A DNA stretch of 30,610 bases from a virus. The position numbers and the translations under genes are program-made. This document shows positions 13,765-21,600 of this stretch, piece after piece (position 1 is the stretch's first letter; the number at the start of each line of letters is the position of its first letter). The notes beneath the pieces were generated by a model. The model was not told where the DNA came from. It saw only the letters and a list, made by a program, of their open reading frames with translations, and did not search any database. The stretch covers positions 1 through 30,610 of the IMG/VR virus record IMGVR_UViG_3300021368_001273. The stretch is one strand, 5' to 3'.

Positions 13765-15429
13765 TTACATTTCTCGGGTGTTTTGCCATACTCCACTATT
13801 TATGCTGACCTGAGCATCTGGGTCATCCAATTTGATTTCCACAGGAACTTCAATATCGTTAGCATCAATTTGTGCTGATAATACATAGTCTGAAGGATTA
13901 TTAGTAATCAAGTCAATATCTTCATAAGGATATTTACCAACGTTATCAGCATAATCAAAACTCTCAGCAATCACAGGAGCCCGAGTGGTAACAGTAACAT
14001 TAAATGTTCCACTAGGTGTTGTCACTGGTATTATTTTACTATTAGTCTTACCGACCTGAGCGTTAGCAGGGAGTCCACTTAGGTCTGTATTAAACGGAAG
14101 AGTAGTTGTTCTCAATTTTACTTGATTGCCGTTATTGAAATTTTTAGAACCAGAAAAACTATTGTTGAGACCCATAAAGTTACCACTACCTGATGTGGAA
14201 ATAGTAGTTGGCATATCAACACCAGCAAGTATACCGAGGTTTAAATCGTAAGTAGTATTCTCTTCTAGATTTTGGAACGATGTAGTCCAATTAGTTGATG
14301 GTGTATTATCATTAGTAATCTGAACATCTATGCTAGCAAAATCAGACGAACTACCTGCTACAGCACTGAGAGTAATAGTGTGACTAACAGGACTTTGATT
14401 TGCTTCTACATTTGACTGAGTAATTGGAGTCCAAGCATAAGTAAGAGAATCACCAGAATTAAAGACAGTGCTGCCCCATGGACCAGATAAAGTAGCAGTT
14501 ATAAAATCTACAATAGCAAAATTAAATACAATTGTATCGTCAGGAATTCCATCAGAACTGTTGCCACCAGTGTAAGTAAATTGAGTAATTTCTGGTACTA
14601 GAAGATTATACGATATAATTATTCTCCCATCACCACTTCGTAATCCTTGATTACTGGATAATGTAACTAACTGACTATTATATCGTGATCTAGCAGCTGT
14701 GTTATATGCCACTGAAGTTTGAGCACCGCCACCGCCGCCACCTGTGCCGCCACCTGATCCACCGCCACCACCGTTGGCACCATTAAACAAAGCAAAAGTA
14801 CCATTAACAGCAGAAAAAGCACTAGCTGTAGCAGGAGTAGAACAACTACTAGATCCTCGACCACCACCACCGCCACCCGAAACGGCTGCTACTACATTAC
14901 TGATTTTTAAAACAGAGGCACCACCGCCTCCTCCACCACCACCAGCATAGGCAGTACAATAGACAGGAAAATTTTTACAGCAAGCACAAAATACAATACC
15001 AGCATTGCGTCTAGGAGGATCACAGAATCCACCACATCCACCGTAATTAGGATCAGGTTGCTGACCACCAGGACATCCATCACAATATCCACCAGTGTGT
15101 ATACATTGTGTTCCACATTGATATTGATATGGACTAGCGGATCCAGATCCGCCATTTACTCCACCACCTCCAGCAGATCCACCTCCACTAGCACCTCCAG
15201 AACCATCACCACCTCTCTTTCCAATCTGTAATTGAAATGATCTTGCTACCAAATCTTGATTTACTTTAAATATAGAATCTCTAGACTTACCAAAACTAGT
15301 AGAACTACCACACCCAGATCCACTACCACCCTGAGCGCCAGCGATCCGTACAAATATATCCTTGGCGTTGCCAGGAATATTGACAGTTGTATTAGATGTA
15401 TATGTTGTACTAACAGGTGTTAAAGACAT
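13765..15429 (-). CDS. Gly-rich adhesin-like protein with Cys-rich insertion (554 aa)
   Basis: First 30 residues form beta strands (TTVNIPGNAKDIFVRIAG), followed by a Gly-rich domain (about 31-236) of the phage glycine-rich type. Within it residues 105-158 hold ten cysteines (C-x3-C-x6-C-x2-C-x12-C-x3-C-x11-C-x-C-C-x6-C). A PKD/Ig-like domain follows (about 278-375), then an Ig-like module with LAGVDMPTTISTSGSG (about 376-483), and a C-terminal module with PYEDIDLITN (501-510) and PDAQVSINSGVWQN (537-550). Residues 374-554 parallel 299-477 of the 477-aa paralogue. The start overlaps the upstream stop as TAATG. Likely a virion surface or tail-tip protein; direct proof is lacking. Confidence 0.78.
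   Translation of the reverse strand: MSLTPVSTTYTSNTTVNIPGNAKDIFVRIAGAQGGSGSGCGSSTSFGKSRDSIFKVNQDLVARSFQLQIGKRGGDGSGGASGGGSAGGGGVNGGSGSASPYQYQCGTQCIHTGGYCDGCPGGQQPDPNYGGCGGFCDPPRRNAGIVFCACCKNFPVYCTAYAGGGGGGGGASVLKISNVVAAVSGGGGGGRGSSSCSTPATASAFSAVNGTFALFNGANGGGGGSGGGTGGGGGGAQTSVAYNTAARSRYNSQLVTLSSNQGLRSGDGRIIISYNLLVPEITQFTYTGGNSSDGIPDDTIVFNFAIVDFITATLSGPWGSTVFNSGDSLTYAWTPITQSNVEANQSPVSHTITLSAVAGSSSDFASIDVQITNDNTPSTNWTTSFQNLEENTTYDLNLGILAGVDMPTTISTSGSGNFMGLNNSFSGSKNFNNGNQVKLRTTTLPFNTDLSGLPANAQVGKTNSKIIPVTTPSGTFNVTVTTRAPVIAESFDYADNVGKYPYEDIDLITNNPSDYVLSAQIDANDIEVPVEIKLDDPDAQVSINSGVWQNTREM
13797..13804 (-). promoter_or_regulatory. T4-late-like box (CATAAATA) inside a coding region
   Basis: The minus strand reads CATAAATA, one change from TATAAATA, within the terminal INSG codons of the 554-residue gene. 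It lies 33 nt before the ATG at 13763. The other two paralogues use different codons at this point and lack the box, which argues that it is a specific feature here rather than a by-product of the conserved protein motif. Confidence 0.45.
13901..13932 (-). repeat. 32-bp near-identical patch, copy 1 of 3
   Basis: This block encodes the YPYEDIDLITN segment in the 554-residue protein. It differs at one base from 16145-16176 and at two bases from 17580-17611, although flanking DNA is much more diverged. Confidence 0.7.
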
Positions 15430-15806
15430 TACTCTTCCTTCTCTGCTTCCAACTCCGCCATCGCTTGATCCAAGACTTCCTGTTCCATTGGACTCAATGG
15501 TTGAGTCATAATTGTTTCCTGAGCATCAGGTTTTTGAAACGCTAGATTAGTAAGAATATCACTCAGAAGAACTTCTTCGGTTATACCCAATCTATTAGTA
15601 ACTCTAGTTATTTCTTCATCAACAAATTTTTTAACTTTCCTACCTTCTTCTGTACCCTGAAAATGGTTAACGAGTGCCTGAAATTGAGGCATCGTTAGAA
15701 CATATAATCTCTTGTGAAGTTCAGGCAGTTCTTCAATGGTGATGTCAGCATCCAAATTAGGATTAGCTTTATAAAATTGTCTAATTAACTTGTCAATTTT
15801 GGTCAT
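15429..15806 (-). CDS. helical protein with acidic tail (125 aa), possible assembly factor
   Basis: GTG codons at 15818 and 15815 are in frame but overlap the upstream gene; the ATG at 15804-15806, 5 nt after that gene's TGA and preceded by GGTGAG, is preferred. The protein begins MTKIDKLIRQFYKANPNLDA, is mostly helical, and ends in an acidic helix (MEQEVLDQAMAELEAEKEE). There is no membrane segment or catalytic motif. Its stop overlaps the ATG of the Cys-rich adhesin gene (TAATG). A dedicated chaperone for that protein would fit the arrangement, but the sequence alone does not show it. Confidence 0.7.
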   Translation of the reverse strand: MTKIDKLIRQFYKANPNLDADITIEELPELHKRLYVLTMPQFQALVNHFQGTEEGRKVKKFVDEEITRVTNRLGITEEVLLSDILTNLAFQKPDAQETIMTQPLSPMEQEVLDQAMAELEAEKEE

Positions 15807-15811
15807 ATTAC

Positions 15812-15982
15812 TCACCACTTTGAAGGATTAGCAGGGCAACGCATCATAGGCACCAGCACTTTAGCAGGCATAAAACAACCACATAATTTACATTGTTTTG
15901 TTGATGCTACAAAATTCTCACACTCAATACAAATCTTCATTTTCTTGACAGCTTCCTGCTTCATTTCTGAAAGACTTTTCAT
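15812..15982 (-). CDS. small zinc-ribbon-like protein (56 aa)
   Basis: The ATG is at 15980-15982 and the TGA at 15812-15814. The product begins MKSLSEMKQEAVKKMKICIE and has CIEC (18-21) and CKLCGC (31-36), a CxxC-x9-CxxC arrangement typical of a zinc ribbon or rubredoxin-like knuckle, with another Cys at 49. A basic helix precedes the zinc motif. A perfect T4 late box TATAAATA sits 18 nt upstream, so this small gene starts a late transcript that also covers the helical protein and the Cys-rich adhesin. It could act in assembly or bind nucleic acid; the sequence does not decide. Confidence 0.72.
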   Translation of the reverse strand: MKSLSEMKQEAVKKMKICIECENFVASTKQCKLCGCFMPAKVLVPMMRCPANPSKW

Positions 15983-16000
15983 AATGATAGTGCTTTTTGA

Positions 16001-16008
16001 TATTTATA
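16001..16008 (-). promoter_or_regulatory. perfect T4 late promoter box (TATAAATA)
   Basis: The minus strand reads TATAAATA directly after the TGA of the 16009-17442 gene and 18 nt before the ATG at 15982. It is the exact T4 late consensus recognised by the gp55/gp33 late sigma system in T4. The surrounding bases TGATAT and ATATCA also make a 6-bp inverted repeat (15999-16012). Confidence 0.75.
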
Positions 16009-17442
16009 TCATATGCTTCTAGCGTTTTGCCACGAACCGTTGTTAATTCTTACCTGAGCATCTGGTTGATCTACCTTAACTTCCATAGGAATTTCAATAT
16101 CATCAACGTCAATATTAGCCGATGTTCCATATTGTTGTGGACTATTAGTAATCAAATCAATATCTTCATAAGGATAGTTGCCAACGTCATCAGCATAATT
16201 AAAGTCTTCTTTAATTCTTGGTTTTCTAGTAGTGAAATTTATGTTAACTGTTCCGCCAGGGTGAGTAATTTGTACTGTCTTTGTGTTTGTTTTGCCGAAT
16301 GTACCATTTTCTCCACTGACATCTGTGTTAAATGGCAATGAAGTAGTCCTTAACTGTACTGAATCACCGTCATTAAAGTTTCTAGACCCAGAAAAAGATC
16401 CATTTTTTCCAATAGCATTACCACTACCACTAGTAGATATAGTACATGGCATATCAACACCAGCAAGAGTTCCAATAACTACTACAGTTACTGTGTTAGG
16501 TTCTAAATTAGTCCATGATTTAGTCCAATTGTTTGATGGTGTATTGTCATTCTTTACCTTAGCAGTCTTCGTGCTGGTCACCGTTCCGCCAGGACCTGAT
16601 GCTGTTAGTGTATAAGTTTTTTGGGCAGGACTTGTGCCGTTAGCATTTGATTGTAATCCAGTATTTACATTGAGTGTTCCACTAGTACCAACAGAACCAA
16701 TACCTCGGTTTATACTGACATTATCAGCATATTGTGTGTTCCATGTAATAGAAACATTAGCATCTGGAATACCATCAGTATTGTAGTTATTACCTACAGA
16801 ATAAGAAGTAATACTTGGGTTATGATACTCCCACACAATTCTAGCACCACCTTTAGCACCTGATCCAGCACTACCACCATCATTTCCTGCTCCACCAGCA
16901 CCATAATTAGCACCCGATCTACCGCCTGGGCAACTGCCGCTGGTTCCATTTAGATCAGTTCCCCTACCACCTTTACCATTACCACAGCGTCCAGAGTTTC
17001 CACTTTGATTACCTGCTCCACCACCATCTTGTCCATCGTCGTCATCAGATCCAGATCCACCACCTGAAGTAATATCACCAGCATCAGAATAACCACCGCC
17101 ACCACCACCAGAGTCGTCAGTTCCAGTACGACCACCAGTAGCACGAACGTTTACAATGTTACCAGGACCACCTTTAATTTCTGATGTGCCACCATTATTG
17201 CCGTCATCACAACTAGGTGACGAACCACCAGATGCTACCTTAATTGATAGCGTCTGACCAGAAGAAAAATTTCTAGTGGATCTAGAAAATCCACCGCCTC
17301 CTCCGCCGCCACCTTCATCATCTCCATCACAATCTCGATAACCAGAAGCACCACCACCAATCACTGTACAAGTGACACTTTTAGTAGCAAATGGTGCTGT
17401 CCAACTGTAGTTTCCAGGATTAGGGTAACTATTTGTAGGCAT
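16009..17442 (-). CDS. Gly/Asp-rich adhesin-like protein (477 aa)
   Basis: Starts MPTNSYPNPGNYSWTAPFAT, the entry strands of a phage glycine-rich domain; residues 29-200 are Gly-rich with an Asp-rich patch (SGSDDDDGQD, 130-139) and close with ARIVWEY (200-206). A PKD/Ig-like domain (about 209-297, WNTQYADNVSINRG) is followed by an Ig-like module with LAGVDMPCTISTSGSG (326-341) and NDGDSVQLRTT (357-367), then the shared C-terminal module PYEDIDLITN (424-433) and PDAQVRINNGSWQNARSI (460-477). The ATG comes one base after the stop of the previous paralogue; GAGAGA upstream serves as ribosome binding site. Likely a virion surface protein. Confidence 0.78.
   Translation of the reverse strand: MPTNSYPNPGNYSWTAPFATKSVTCTVIGGGASGYRDCDGDDEGGGGGGGGFSRSTRNFSSGQTLSIKVASGGSSPSCDDGNNGGTSEIKGGPGNIVNVRATGGRTGTDDSGGGGGGYSDAGDITSGGGSGSDDDDGQDGGGAGNQSGNSGRCGNGKGGRGTDLNGTSGSCPGGRSGANYGAGGAGNDGGSAGSGAKGGARIVWEYHNPSITSYSVGNNYNTDGIPDANVSITWNTQYADNVSINRGIGSVGTSGTLNVNTGLQSNANGTSPAQKTYTLTASGPGGTVTSTKTAKVKNDNTPSNNWTKSWTNLEPNTVTVVVIGTLAGVDMPCTISTSGSGNAIGKNGSFSGSRNFNDGDSVQLRTTSLPFNTDVSGENGTFGKTNTKTVQITHPGGTVNINFTTRKPRIKEDFNYADDVGNYPYEDIDLITNSPQQYGTSANIDVDDIEIPMEVKVDQPDAQVRINNGSWQNARSI
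16145..16176 (-). repeat. 32-bp near-identical patch, copy 2 of 3
   Basis: Encodes the same YPYEDIDLITN segment in the 477-residue paralogue, with one base different from each of the other two copies. Confidence 0.7.
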
Positions 17443-17443
17443 T

Positions 17444-19000
17444 TTAAATCTCTCTAGCGTTTTGCCAAGATCCGTTATTAATACTTATCTGAGCATCGGG
17501 TTGATCGACCTTAATTTCCATAGCAATATCAATATCATTAGCAGTAATTTGTGCTGTTGTAGCATATTGATCTGGACTATTGGTAATCAAATCAATATCT
17601 TCATAAGGATAGTTGCCAAGATTATTAGAATAATTAAAGTCTTCACTGATTCTAGGTGCTTTAGTTCCTATAGTAATATTCTTAGATCCACCTGCGTATG
17701 ACACTGTAATTGTTTTGAGATTCTCTTTTCCATAGATACCAGTTTGTCCACTGATATCTGTGTTAAATGGTAGTGTAGTAGTCCTCAACTGTACAGTGTT
17801 GCCGTTATTGAAATTTTTAGAACCAGAAAAAGATCCACCAGAACCAACAAAGTTACCACTACCTGCTGCAGAAACCTGTGTAGGCATATCTATGCCAGAA
17901 ATATTTCCTAGAGTTACTGTAACTTGAGTATCAGGTTCTAAATTAGTAAATGATGTATTCGTAATCCAATTACTATTAGGTACATTGTCATTACGAGCAG
18001 AGACAGTAACATTACTAGTTGTGCTGCCACCATCATTTGATGCTGTCAAATAATATGTTCTAGTTGCTGGACTATTACTACCAGCAGTAGATTGTGGCAA
18101 GTTAGTAATATTTTTATTGCCATCTACTGCTTGACTACCAAAGTTCTCTCCAGCAGAACTAGTGAGAGTCACACTAGTAGCATATGTTGTAGTCCATGTC
18201 AATGTAGTCGAATAAGAAGGAGATCCACCCGTACTATTTTGTGGATTTGGACTTGCTGTAAAACTATTAATCTGTGGTGCTGCTTCTAACCATGTTACTT
18301 GGACATATCCATCCATAGCAGTCTGATTATAACTGGCGCTACCAGCTTGACATAAAGAAGTACGGTATCGTGAACCACCACGACCACCACCGCCGCCGCC
18401 ATTATTATTGTCTCGTCCAGGACCACCGCCAGCACCACCAAGAGCACCGCCGCCTCCGCCGCCGCCACCACCGCCATCGGTGCCGCCTGGGTCTCCACCC
18501 TGACCACCGACGCTAACACTAAAACTACCACTAGCAGTAGCGTTTACAGACTGGACTCCGCCACCACCACCATTTCTGTTATCGGAAGCACCACCGCCAC
18601 CACCTGATCCACCCATACAGATGGCATTTACACCATTAATTTTTAATCCTGAGGCACCGCCGCCTCCTCCACCACCACCAGAGTAGGGAGGATCACCAGC
18701 GTTACCACCACGACCACCAGCTGCCATACCAGAACCACCACTACCTCCAGTAGCGTTCGGAGCATTGTTCTGTCCATTACCACCATTGTTACCAACATAA
18801 CAGGTGAATGTTCTAGCCTGAAAATTTTGATTGACGGTAAATGTTTGTTGTGTCGTTTTGCCACCAACACCACCCTGAGCAGAGGCGTCTGTACCACCTG
18901 TGCCACCTCTAGCACCACGTACAGTTACACTGATGCTATATCCGTTGTCGGGTATGCTAACATTATACGTTCCAGGCGACGTAAAAGTTGAAGTAGGCAT
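17444..19000 (-). CDS. Gly-rich adhesin-like protein (518 aa)
   Basis: Starts MPTSTFTSPGTYNVSIPDNG, the same entry strands as the 477-residue paralogue. Residues about 30-215 are very Gly-rich, including a run of ten Gly; an aromatic/Cys strand region (SRYRTSLCQAGSASYNQ) and YVQVTW close the domain. A PKD/Ig-like domain (about 235-335, TTLTWTTTYATSVTLTSSAG) follows, then the module with ISGIDMPTQVSAAGSG and NNGNTVQLRTTTLPFNTD, and the C-terminal module with PYEDIDLITNSP and PDAQISINNGSWQNAREI. The ATG overlaps the collar gene stop (TAATG). Domain order matches the other two paralogues. Probable tail-tip or capsid-surface adhesin. Confidence 0.78.
   Translation of the reverse strand: MPTSTFTSPGTYNVSIPDNGYSISVTVRGARGGTGGTDASAQGGVGGKTTQQTFTVNQNFQARTFTCYVGNNGGNGQNNAPNATGGSGGSGMAAGGRGGNAGDPPYSGGGGGGGGASGLKINGVNAICMGGSGGGGGASDNRNGGGGGVQSVNATASGSFSVSVGGQGGDPGGTDGGGGGGGGGGALGGAGGGPGRDNNNGGGGGGRGGSRYRTSLCQAGSASYNQTAMDGYVQVTWLEAAPQINSFTASPNPQNSTGGSPSYSTTLTWTTTYATSVTLTSSAGENFGSQAVDGNKNITNLPQSTAGSNSPATRTYYLTASNDGGSTTSNVTVSARNDNVPNSNWITNTSFTNLEPDTQVTVTLGNISGIDMPTQVSAAGSGNFVGSGGSFSGSKNFNNGNTVQLRTTTLPFNTDISGQTGIYGKENLKTITVSYAGGSKNITIGTKAPRISEDFNYSNNLGNYPYEDIDLITNSPDQYATTAQITANDIDIAMEIKVDQPDAQISINNGSWQNAREI
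17580..17611 (-). repeat. 32-bp near-identical patch, copy 3 of 3
   Basis: Encodes the same YPYEDIDLITN segment in the 518-residue paralogue, one base different from copy 2. Confidence 0.7.
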
Positions 19001-19899
19001 TAGATCTTAATGATATACTCTACTAGAATGTATGGAGGAGTTGCTTCATCAAGTTTTTTGATGTTGCTAGTTGTTAAAGTAACTGTACTTTCTAGTCCAA
19101 AAGCATCAATATCAGTATCTACGAAATTATATCTCAACTCATTGTTATCAGAAACTACAGTTGATGATGGGAAATCAATCAAGTGAGCATGAGATACAAC
19201 AGCAGAAGATCCTGTCGGAGATTGAACTGTAATTGGTTCGTTAGAACCTTCGTTTTGAGCATTATTACCACCCTGTGAAGCACCTGTTGTTTCACCAGTG
19301 AAGATAGAATCTGCCCATTTTCCAAGATAACTAAACACACCAACACCTGCTTCGTGACCATGTGCTTGGAAGTTTTGTTCTGACAAGAAAGCATTCAATG
19401 TTCTACCATTAGTGGTGGTAGTATTGAATGTAGGATTACCAATAAACTCTTGATTACCAGGACTAACAACTTCGAAAGTACCACTATATGTAATTGTTGT
19501 AGTGTCACCAATCAAAGATACAACGTTAATCTCAGCACCAACTCTATATGGATTAGTAGAGTCTTCATTGATCACCTTATCATTTAAATAAGCACCAGAA
19601 GCATTACCACCTTGGATATATTTCGATCCAATGTCAGGTAAAACAAATTGATTATTAGTTAGCGTTTGATCAGGTCTTTTGAATTTGGAGTTGACACCAG
19701 TTCCCAAAATTCCAGCAAGAATTGGATACTCGCTAGCATCAAGAATAGATCCATCACATCTCAAATAACCAGCAGGAAGCTTCTCTTTCCAATCTCCCTG
19801 ATCAGGAACATTGACAGTAGGTAATCTGATAGGATATGGTATAATGGTGCCCGAAACACCACCATATCTTGCTTTTTCCTTAGTGTAATAGGTTGGCAT
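19000..19899 (-). CDS. tail-collar domain protein, short-tail-fibre-like (299 aa)
   Basis: Residues about 32-97 form a phage tail-collar domain: PAGYLRCDGSILDASEYPIL (42-61) and QFVLPDIGSKYIQGG (84-98). Two His-x-His pairs follow, H180-G-H182 (FQAHGHEAG) and H237-A-H239 (VSHAHLID), like the metal-binding pairs of T4 gp12 and gp37. A beta-rich C-terminus ends in ILVEYIIKI, a typical collar-protein end strand. ATG and stop are joined to both neighbours by TAATG overlaps. It is shorter than T4 gp12 (527 aa) and has no obvious N-terminal shaft, so it may attach to, or alternate with, a larger fibre. Probably a tail-fibre tip or baseplate component. Confidence 0.8.
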   Translation of the reverse strand: MPTYYTKEKARYGGVSGTIIPYPIRLPTVNVPDQGDWKEKLPAGYLRCDGSILDASEYPILAGILGTGVNSKFKRPDQTLTNNQFVLPDIGSKYIQGGNASGAYLNDKVINEDSTNPYRVGAEINVVSLIGDTTTITYSGTFEVVSPGNQEFIGNPTFNTTTTNGRTLNAFLSEQNFQAHGHEAGVGVFSYLGKWADSIFTGETTGASQGGNNAQNEGSNEPITVQSPTGSSAVVSHAHLIDFPSSTVVSDNNELRYNFVDTDIDAFGLESTVTLTTSNIKKLDEATPPYILVEYIIKI

Positions 19900-21599
19900 T
19901 AGTAAGCTCTAATTAGGTTGGTAATAGTAACAGAAGCTGTTCTTGTAGTGAATGTAATCTGTAGTGCCCCATCGAGTGAGTTTGGAGTAACGTTCGGTTG
20001 TGCCAAAACGTTAAGCTGTTGAACTACGTCAAGGTTTGAACCATCATATACAACGTTAAAAGAACCATCATGGTCATGAGTTTCAATAACATCATTAATA
20101 CCACCACCAGTCAAAGTATCATTCAAGAATGAAACAGCAGCGTGGTTGAATAGTGTCTTGGTATATCCATGTTGATGGTCAGATCCACCAGTACCATTAT
20201 CATAGTTAGGACATTTGATTGTCTGACTACTATCCGAAAATGGAATTCTATATCCTGGGAAGAATCTACCAGTTTGTTTCAAAGCAGTCATATTGGCGTT
20301 ACCAGAAGCAGATGTAGCACCAGACTTATCTCTTAAGTTAAAGTGTGATCCAGATCCAGTAAACCAAGACTTACCAACACCATGACCCACAGCAGTTGTG
20401 CCAAATGGTTCGTGTTCGGCAACGGGCAAACTACCGCCAACAGAAGCGATGGTATATCTACCAACACCAGTAGAGAATGGAGAGTTATTTAAAGCAGTAA
20501 TATTACTTGTTGGACTGTTTCCAATCCAGAATCCAGTTTCTACACCACCACTACTACAATCAAGTGATGTTGGTAGCGGACAATAAGGTCCGAATGGAGC
20601 AAAGTATCCTGATGGACAGGGGTGAACTCTTTCATAAAATTCTGTAAAGTTTACTTCTGGTGTAGCAAATACACAAGCACCTCCACCTGGGTTCTCTCCA
20701 GAGTCACCCGTGTTAATTGTTTTATATGTTCCTTCGTGGAAGTGCTGGGGGAAGTGTTCTCTACCCAGTTTTCTAGGACAAACGTATACCTCTTTAATAG
20801 AGAAACCTTCAATAATAGTCTGTCCTGTAACTACACCTTCAAAATAAGAATTACCAACCTGAGTAACAGTAATGGTGATGTCATTAGCGGTAGAAACACC
20901 ACCATCGTCAGAAAATGTCGAACCAGGAATTATTAGTTGATCACTAATATTATATGCTTGTCCCTTAACTTTAGGAACAACATCATATGTTTGATCTGTA
21001 TTAAGAACAACCGTAAACTGAGAACCTGATCCAATAACAGCAGCACCAGTATCAGCATTAGTGCCATTTGTTGCTGTAACATTATTATAAACTTTCGTAT
21101 TAGTTACTGTAGGTGCTGTTCCAGTTGTCGTGATACTAACAATCGTACCCTCTGGGTCTGGAGTATATGTAAAGTTTAGATCAGTCCGAGCGTTAACTAC
21201 GTTTGGTGGACCAAGGTCTCCAGGTTCAAATCCAGGAACAGAATCACCAAGGTAATTTTGTACTATACTCAAGGCATCAAGATTATCAATTGGAGATGGA
21301 ACAAGAGGAGACGTGGAAACATAGTTACCAAAGTAGGCAGTTGAAATATCCGCCAATGCTTTGTTATTTGTTTGTGGTAGTCTAAATGTTACAGTGTAGT
21401 TAGGGAAGGTGCCACTAAATTCTGTACCACCGTAGGTATCACGTAGAATACGTGCTAACAGTGGATAATCTGCCGCTTCTAGTTCAGTACCATTACAAAG
21501 CAACCACCCACTAGGAATTTCAGACAGGTTTCCTGTCCAAGGTTGGACACTTCCGATTGGAAGTGCCCTTTGTGTTTTGATTACGTTATATCCTGGCAT
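19899..21599 (-). CDS. tail-collar domain protein with three HxH pairs (566 aa)
   Basis: A tail-collar domain opens the protein: LPIGSVQPWTGNLSEIPSGW (13-32), LLCNGTELEAADYPLLARIL (33-52) and a closing FRLPQTNN (72-79). A beta-rich linker domain (about 140-270) follows. The C-terminal half has H286-F-H288 (FPQHFHEG), H475-Q-H477 (SDHQHGYT) and H508-D-H510 (ETHDHDGS), plus Cys at 328, 340 and 348 in CPSGYFAPFGPYC and SLDCSS. HxH pairs bind zinc in T4 gp12 and iron in the gp37 needle. It thus resembles a receptor-binding fibre tip. The gene starts one base after the stop of the giant structural gene and overlaps the next by TAATG. Confidence 0.82.
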   Translation of the reverse strand: MPGYNVIKTQRALPIGSVQPWTGNLSEIPSGWLLCNGTELEAADYPLLARILRDTYGGTEFSGTFPNYTVTFRLPQTNNKALADISTAYFGNYVSTSPLVPSPIDNLDALSIVQNYLGDSVPGFEPGDLGPPNVVNARTDLNFTYTPDPEGTIVSITTTGTAPTVTNTKVYNNVTATNGTNADTGAAVIGSGSQFTVVLNTDQTYDVVPKVKGQAYNISDQLIIPGSTFSDDGGVSTANDITITVTQVGNSYFEGVVTGQTIIEGFSIKEVYVCPRKLGREHFPQHFHEGTYKTINTGDSGENPGGGACVFATPEVNFTEFYERVHPCPSGYFAPFGPYCPLPTSLDCSSGGVETGFWIGNSPTSNITALNNSPFSTGVGRYTIASVGGSLPVAEHEPFGTTAVGHGVGKSWFTGSGSHFNLRDKSGATSASGNANMTALKQTGRFFPGYRIPFSDSSQTIKCPNYDNGTGGSDHQHGYTKTLFNHAAVSFLNDTLTGGGINDVIETHDHDGSFNVVYDGSNLDVVQQLNVLAQPNVTPNSLDGALQITFTTRTASVTITNLIRAY

Positions 21600-21600
21600 A

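Noticed and set aside
14744-14950. Plus-strand Pro-rich open frame (runs of Pro)
   Set aside because: It is the antisense shadow of Gly codons in the 554-residue gene; similar false frames occur opposite other Gly-rich blocks.
10600-18660. CCACCACC-type repeats as a CRISPR array or microsatellite
   Set aside because: There are no regular repeat-spacer units; the pattern follows Gly codons in frame within protein-coding genes.
13765-19000. Collagen-like Gly-X-Y repeats as substrate for the prolyl-hydroxylase-like enzymes
   Set aside because: The Gly-rich regions are irregular and low in Pro, without a sustained Gly-X-Y period.
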